8,974 nucleotides of DNA from Bradyrhizobium sp. (GTDB lineage Bacteria > Pseudomonadota > Alphaproteobacteria > Rhizobiales > Xanthobacteraceae). The first letter of the stretch is position 1. The number at the start of each line of letters is the position of its first letter. Positions 5,818-8,974 of this stretch are shown in pieces. Location: the NCBI GenBank assembly GCA_025960445.1, contig JAICIT010000065.1, positions 1-8,974 of the forward strand, written 5' to 3'. Position numbers and translations under genes: made by a program. The notes below the pieces were generated by a model that ran no database searches, was not told the DNA's origin, and worked only from the letters and a program-made list of their open reading frames with translations.

Positions 5818-6066
5818 ATGTTCAGGAAGGTCATGTTGGCTGCGCTCGTCGTGGCATTCGCGGGTGGATCGGCCCTGGCTCAAGATGCCTGCGAGAGCAA
5901 AGCCATGGGCAAGGATGGCAAACCGCTTGCGGGTGCTGCCAAGACGTCATTCATGAAGAAGTGCATGGCGGATCAATGCGCCACTAAGGCCGTAAGTTCG
6001 GACGGCAAGCCGCTATCTGGAGCCGCCAAGACGAGCTTTATGAAAAAGTGCGAAAAGGGCGCGTAG
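5818..6066 (+). CDS. psiF: Exported PsiF-repeat protein
   Basis: The 82-residue precursor has a signal peptide (residues 1-21, cleavage after SALA) and a mature part made of two near-identical 25-residue PsiF repeats, Cys25-Cys49 and Cys54-Cys78. Each has the form CxxKA...DGKPLxGAAKTSFMKKC. The cysteine at each end suggests a disulfide within each repeat in the periplasm. PsiF in E. coli is a phosphate-starvation-induced exported protein of unknown function; the family name is justified by the repeats, but phosphate control here is not shown. Upstream there is only one CTGTCAG half-site (5695-5701). ATG at 5818 was chosen because AAGGGAGAAGGA lies just upstream and because it gives a clean signal peptide; ATG at 5770 would add 16 residues before it. 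It is a single-gene unit between two terminators. Confidence 0.9.
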   Translation: MFRKVMLAALVVAFAGGSALAQDACESKAMGKDGKPLAGAAKTSFMKKCMADQCATKAVSSDGKPLSGAAKTSFMKKCEKGA

Positions 6067-6106
6067 CCGGTCCGCGAAAAGTGGTCGCGTGCTTCACCAA
6101 ACTCAA

Positions 6107-6138
6107 ATACAAAGCCCGCATCACCGCGGGCTTTGTAT
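6107..6138 (+). terminator. Strong hairpin terminator after psiF
   Basis: ATACAAAGCCCGC (6107-6119) and GCGGGCTTTGTAT (6126-6138) form a perfect 13-bp stem with an ATCACC loop. The AAAGCCCGC/GCGGGCTTT form is a classic Rho-independent terminator. It starts 40 bp after the psiF stop codon. The symmetry means it could also stop leftward transcripts from the gene that ends at 6231. Confidence 0.85.
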
Positions 6139-6201
6139 AGTCATAGAAGAATAGTGCTCTCGTATTCGGGAGCTGCGAGCGCAGGGCATCAGGTATCGGC
6201 C

Positions 6202-6232
6202 CGTAGCCCCTCGACAATGCCGGCTACGTTTT
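6202..6232. terminator. Second hairpin, followed by T4 on the plus strand
   Basis: CGTAGCC (6202-6208) and GGCTACG (6222-6228) form a perfect 7-bp stem with a 13-base loop, followed on the plus strand by TTTT. It lies immediately past the stop codon (6231) of the leftward Gly-rich gene. For that gene the hairpin is in the right place but lacks a T run on the minus strand; on the plus strand it would act as a backup terminator for psiF read-through. Confidence 0.4.
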
Positions 6233-6491
6233 ACATTGTTGAATGCTTCCGTTTCCGTTTCATACTCTTGCTCATTCTCTTGCTCTTGCCCATATGCATG
6301 CTCTTGCTTGAGCCGGCTTGAGCCTGTGATGCAGCAGGACCGCCACCGCCTCCGGAACCGGCTCCCGCGCCGCCGGCACCCGCGCCACCAGCGCCGGCGC
6401 CGCCAGCCGAGCCACCGCCTGCGCCCTGCGCCAAGGCTAACCCTGACCCAAGCGCGAAAAATGCCGCCAAGGCAATCGTTGTGATTTTCAT
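6231..6491 (-). CDS. Small exported Gly/Ala-rich protein with basic Ser/Lys/Met tail
   Basis: The 86-residue precursor has a clear signal peptide (residues 1-21, MKITTIALAAFFALGSGLALA). The mature part falls into two blocks. Residues 23-60 are almost only Gly and Ala with a few Ser, including a GGAGA unit repeated at about 30-44. Residues 61-86 are Lys, Arg, Ser and Met with His (KSMHMGKSKRMSKSMKRKRK). There is no cysteine or tryptophan in the protein and no recognisable fold, so the mature protein is probably disordered. Role unknown; an envelope-bound or nucleic-acid/polyanion-binding peptide is speculation. ATG at 6491 was chosen because GAGAGGAAA lies about 5 bases upstream and because it starts the signal peptide. 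It is separate from neighbours by about 95 bp on each side. Confidence 0.75.
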   Translation of the reverse strand: MKITTIALAAFFALGSGLALAQGAGGGSAGGAGAGGAGAGGAGAGSGGGGGPAASQAQAGSSKSMHMGKSKRMSKSMKRKRKHSTM

Positions 6492-6586
6492 ATGTGTTTC
6501 CTCTCGAATTAAGGCCGAGAGCAACTCAGGGAAAAAACGTTAGTTCCCTCGACTGTGATATTCGTTCCTTCAGTGCGATAGAAACC

Positions 6587-6787
6587 TCAAGCCACCTCTC
6601 GAAGCTGGCCCGTGGCAAAGCTGAACGCTTCGAGCCCTTTTTCATAGTTTCGCGCCATCAGCTCGCAATTTTCCGCCCACAGCTTCAGCACGGAGGCTTG
6701 ATATTCCAGCACGGTCTTCGTCGCGTTTAATCCCATTATCGGCGCGGTCGCGATGCTGCGTGGATCGAAGCTGCTTTTATCGCCCAT
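6587..6787 (-). CDS. Short phasin-like protein
   Basis: The 66-residue protein is mainly one amphipathic helix (about residues 17-62: LNATKTVLEYQASVLKLWAE, NCELMARNYEKGLEAFSFAT) after a short polar N-terminus with SFDPRS. The pattern of aromatic and charged residues (WAENCELMARNYEKGLEAF) resembles the core of phasins, which coat polyhydroxyalkanoate granules, but it is shorter than typical phasins (over 100 residues), so the call is tentative. ATG at 6787 has a very strong ribosome-binding site (AAGGGAGGAAA) 4 bases upstream. Without that, the frame stays open to 6913, but the added 42 residues are Arg/Cys-rich and not credible as protein. Confidence 0.65.
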   Translation of the reverse strand: MGDKSSFDPRSIATAPIMGLNATKTVLEYQASVLKLWAENCELMARNYEKGLEAFSFATGQLREVA

Positions 6788-6937
6788 GTCTTTCCTCCCT
6801 TTGCTCCTGTTCGCCGGCCAGCCGCATGGCAAACGCCAGCGGGTCCGGAGAAATTTCGGAAGCGCGAAGCTAAAATTTGAAGCTCGTGAGCAAGCGCAGG
6901 GGCGGCGGGTCACCGGGGCGGCTATTGCAAAAAGAAG

Positions 6938-7198
6938 CTACCCGAGCTCTCGGAATAACGCCTCCAACGAGGCATCCATAAGCTCGCGTTCGGCTCGTTC
7001 TTCGCGTTCGACGGCTTCAATAGCCCGGTTCGCCAGCATGAGCGTCCTTTGCTCGCCTCGGCTGAACAGTTCTGTAATGTGCTTCATCGTCCGTTGATGC
7101 GCCTCAGCGGGAGCATACCCCTTCGCGACGAAGTAATGCACCGCTATCGCTGCGGCGTCGTAGATGGGGATGGTCGCGTCAAAACAATTCATGGCCAT
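6938..7198 (-). CDS. Small helical protein, function unknown
   Basis: The 86-residue product is predicted mostly helical: an Ala-rich segment (about residues 10-28, DAAAIAVHYFVAKGYAPAEA), then charged helices ending in AVEREERAERELMDASLEAL. It has no signal peptide, membrane helix or motif I recognise. The start is uncertain: ATG at 7198 and ATG at 7192 are both in frame and neither has a good ribosome-binding site. The frame remains open to 7312, but that part has only a TTG start and a composition unlike a protein N-terminus. It lies 130 bp downstream of hpnN on the same strand, so co-transcription is possible; there is no visible link to hopanoids. Confidence 0.55.
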   Translation of the reverse strand: MAMNCFDATIPIYDAAAIAVHYFVAKGYAPAEAHQRTMKHITELFSRGEQRTLMLANRAIEAVEREERAERELMDASLEALFRELG

Positions 7199-7328
7199 CC
7201 ACGTGAACGTCCAGCTACTCTTCTCGTTCCCCGCCCATGTTGTCTGAGTTGCGCAGCTTTGGAGGGCGGAGTTCGCCGTCCGTTCCTCGCGAAGTTGCCA
7301 GGCGGTCTTCAAAAATGACGGGGGATCT

Positions 7329-8974
7329 CTACTCCGCAGCCTCTCGCAAATCGGCAGGCGGTTCCGAGTGCGTGTTTATTTGCCGCGGGCGACCCATCAG
7401 AACCGGTTGAAATAACACGGCGGCCGCCATCGTGCATATCAGCGCGAGCGCCATCAGCTTGCCCATGCTCGACATGCCGGGATAGCTCGAGGACCACATG
7501 CTTCCGAAGGCGATCGCATTGGTCATAGCGCTGAAGACCACGGCTCGGGTCAGCGTGGACTGGAGCAGGCCGATTTTTCCGGCGCGCCATGCCATGATGT
7601 AATAGATTTTGAATGCCACACCGACACCCAGCAGCAGCGGAAGCGCAATGATGTTCGCGAAATTGAGCGCGAGATCGTCGATCACGCAAATCTCTAAGGT
7701 GACGGCGCCGGCAAGCAGAAGAGGGACCAATGTCAGGAGTACGTCCGTCACCCGCCGCAGCGCGATGAACAGGAGAATGGCAATCGCCACCATGGCCAGA
7801 ATGCCTGCCTCGACGAAAGCTCTGGTGACGGTCCTGCCGGATTCGTAGAAGCTGACGGCGCTTCCAGCCGCTGACGGTTCGGCGCGAAGAATGGCGGTGG
7901 CAAATCTGGTCAGCACGTCGATGTTATTCGGATCGCCTTTTGGAATTGCCTGCACGCGCGCTCTCCCGTCGGGCAATGCCCAGTCGCGAATAAGGTTGGG
8001 TGGCAGCGTTTTGGTCGTCACCAGTTCGGGCGTGAGGCTTTTTCGAAGCCGATCGAGATCGTAGACCAGTGGTGGCACAAGCGCGGCCTCCGCTTTGGCC
8101 CTTACGCCAGCGTCGGCGCCGGCAAGACGCTTGAGCAGATCGGCGACGTGTCGCGCCGCGTCAGCTTCAGCCCCGTTTGCACGGGCAACGGCCCTGGAGA
8201 GGGCTTCCGACGCACTCTGGATTGCTGCGACATTCTCCTGATCGGTGGGTGCCGGTTGCTGTCTCGGGGGATTGAGGGCTGAACCGAGCGGACGCGATGC
8301 GGCTTTCAGAGCTGCTATCTTCTGCTCCTGGTCGGAGGGGATGAAACTGGAGAGCGTCAACGTCCGCGAGACCTCTGGCAAGGCCGACAGACGCTTGGCG
8401 ATGATGTCGGCCTGTTCAAGCGACGGCGCCAGGACCTCGGCATCGTTGCCGCTGGTTTGCGGATCGCTCTGCAGTTGACGGTAGGTCACAACGGAGGGGG
8501 AGTCCGGACTTTGCAAATCCACCGGATTGAAATCGAAACGCAAATGCAACAACAACGGCGTACCGGCCAGCACGACCAGAATGGTGCCAGCTACAACCGC
8601 GATGCGGTGGCGCTGAAGAAAATCATCAAGAGGGGCAAGGCTCCGGAAGCCGATCGGAGCCGCTTCGCCGGCAGGATTGAGTACCGCCAGCATCGCCGGG
8701 ACCAGCGTGATGCTGCACAAGAATGCGATCAGCATGCCGCAACCGGCGATCAATCCCAATTCCGAAAGCCCGCGGTAGCTGGTCGGCAAAAAGGAAAAAA
8801 AGCCGACCGCGGTGGCGACAGCCGCCAGCGCGAGAGGATCGCCGGCCTTGCGCGCCGCCGATCGCAGAGCCTCACGCAAATTGTCGCGGTCGTGCCGCTC
8901 GCTGCGGTATCGCACGCTGAATTGAATGCCGAAGTCGACTCCAAGGCCGACAAACAACACAAAAAACGCGATCG
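7329..8974 (-). CDS. hpnN: Hopanoid transporter HpnN (MMPL/RND family), C-terminal part
   Basis: The window holds the last 547 residues; the frame is open through position 8974, so the start lies outside. The product is an RND-superfamily membrane transporter of the MMPL type. Visible in order are the last three helices of the first membrane bundle (FVLFVGLGVDFGIQF, LAAVATAVGFFSFLPTSY, LGLIAGCGMLIAFLCSITLV), helix 7 (about 125-145), a large periplasmic domain (about 150-380), and helices 8-12 of the second bundle. GVGVAFKIYYIMAWRAGK in helix 10-11 is typical of HpnN. HpnN moves hopanoids from the inner to the outer membrane in Rhodopseudomonas and Bradyrhizobium. The full protein is usually 850-900 residues, so about 60% is present. 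The C-terminal tail (INTHSEPPADLREAAE) is cytoplasmic and polar. No strong terminator follows; other hpn genes, if clustered, must lie beyond the right edge. Confidence 0.87.
   Translation of the reverse strand, partial: IAFFVLFVGLGVDFGIQFSVRYRSERHDRDNLREALRSAARKAGDPLALAAVATAVGFFSFLPTSYRGLSELGLIAGCGMLIAFLCSITLVPAMLAVLNPAGEAAPIGFRSLAPLDDFLQRHRIAVVAGTILVVLAGTPLLLHLRFDFNPVDLQSPDSPSVVTYRQLQSDPQTSGNDAEVLAPSLEQADIIAKRLSALPEVSRTLTLSSFIPSDQEQKIAALKAASRPLGSALNPPRQQPAPTDQENVAAIQSASEALSRAVARANGAEADAARHVADLLKRLAGADAGVRAKAEAALVPPLVYDLDRLRKSLTPELVTTKTLPPNLIRDWALPDGRARVQAIPKGDPNNIDVLTRFATAILRAEPSAAGSAVSFYESGRTVTRAFVEAGILAMVAIAILLFIALRRVTDVLLTLVPLLLAGAVTLEICVIDDLALNFANIIALPLLLGVGVAFKIYYIMAWRAGKIGLLQSTLTRAVVFSAMTNAIAFGSMWSSSYPGMSSMGKLMALALICTMAAAVLFQPVLMGRPRQINTHSEPPADLREAAE

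Noticed and set aside
6133..6321. Plus-strand frame with a Leu-rich hydrophobic C-terminus (LLLILLLLPICMLLL)
   Set aside because: The Leu run is the antisense of the Lys/Ser-coding tail of the Gly-rich gene; the start has no ribosome-binding site and falls inside the psiF terminator.
1..8974. CRISPR array, tRNA, rRNA, insertion sequence or attachment site
   Set aside because: Reading both strands showed no regularly spaced repeats, cloverleaf, transposase-like protein or paired terminal repeats.

Overview
The window looks like chromosomal DNA of an alphaproteobacterium of the Bradyrhizobium/Rhodopseudomonas/Afipia group. This is judged from GC-rich coding sequence and from protein types common there: a bacterial transglutaminase-like cysteine proteinase, a tandem PilZ protein, a PAS_5 protein, a GYD-domain protein, a PsiF-repeat protein and the hopanoid transporter HpnN. 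The assignment comes from recognising families, not from a search. There are no rRNA or tRNA genes, CRISPR arrays, transposases or phage genes.

Layout. Positions 21-2269 hold three minus-strand genes: a membrane-anchored coiled-coil protein, an exported transglutaminase-like proteinase with its own terminator (618-647), and a protein with two PilZ domains. At 2515-3666 a plus-strand zinc-dependent alcohol dehydrogenase meets a minus-strand PAS_5 gene (3687-4250) tail to tail. Upstream of the PAS_5 gene is a site matching the CtrA consensus TTAA-N7-TTAAC exactly, and a near match lies upstream of the PilZ gene. Positions 4474-4847 carry a decayed minus-strand gene for the N-terminal helix-turn-helix part of an ImmA/IrrE-type protein, with two frameshifts, an in-frame stop and no metallopeptidase domain. 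The plus strand then carries a GYD-domain gene (5200-5532) and an exported PsiF-repeat gene (5818-6066), the latter followed by a very clear hairpin terminator.

From 6231 to the right edge everything is on the minus strand: an exported Gly/Ala-rich protein with a basic tail, a 66-residue phasin-like protein, an unrecognised helical protein, and the C-terminal 547 residues of HpnN, whose N-terminus lies beyond position 8974.

Most genes appear to be separate single-gene units with spacings above 90 bp; no long operon is visible. The one loose functional theme is signalling and envelope work: PilZ (cyclic di-GMP), a LapG-superfamily proteinase, a membrane coiled-coil protein, PAS_5, and two candidate CtrA sites. 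I see no convincing new multi-gene system. The items most worth a second look are the decayed HTH/ImmA-type gene, the CtrA sites, the PilZ/proteinase neighbourhood, the Gly-rich exported protein, and a strong terminator at 5723-5752 far from any upstream gene.
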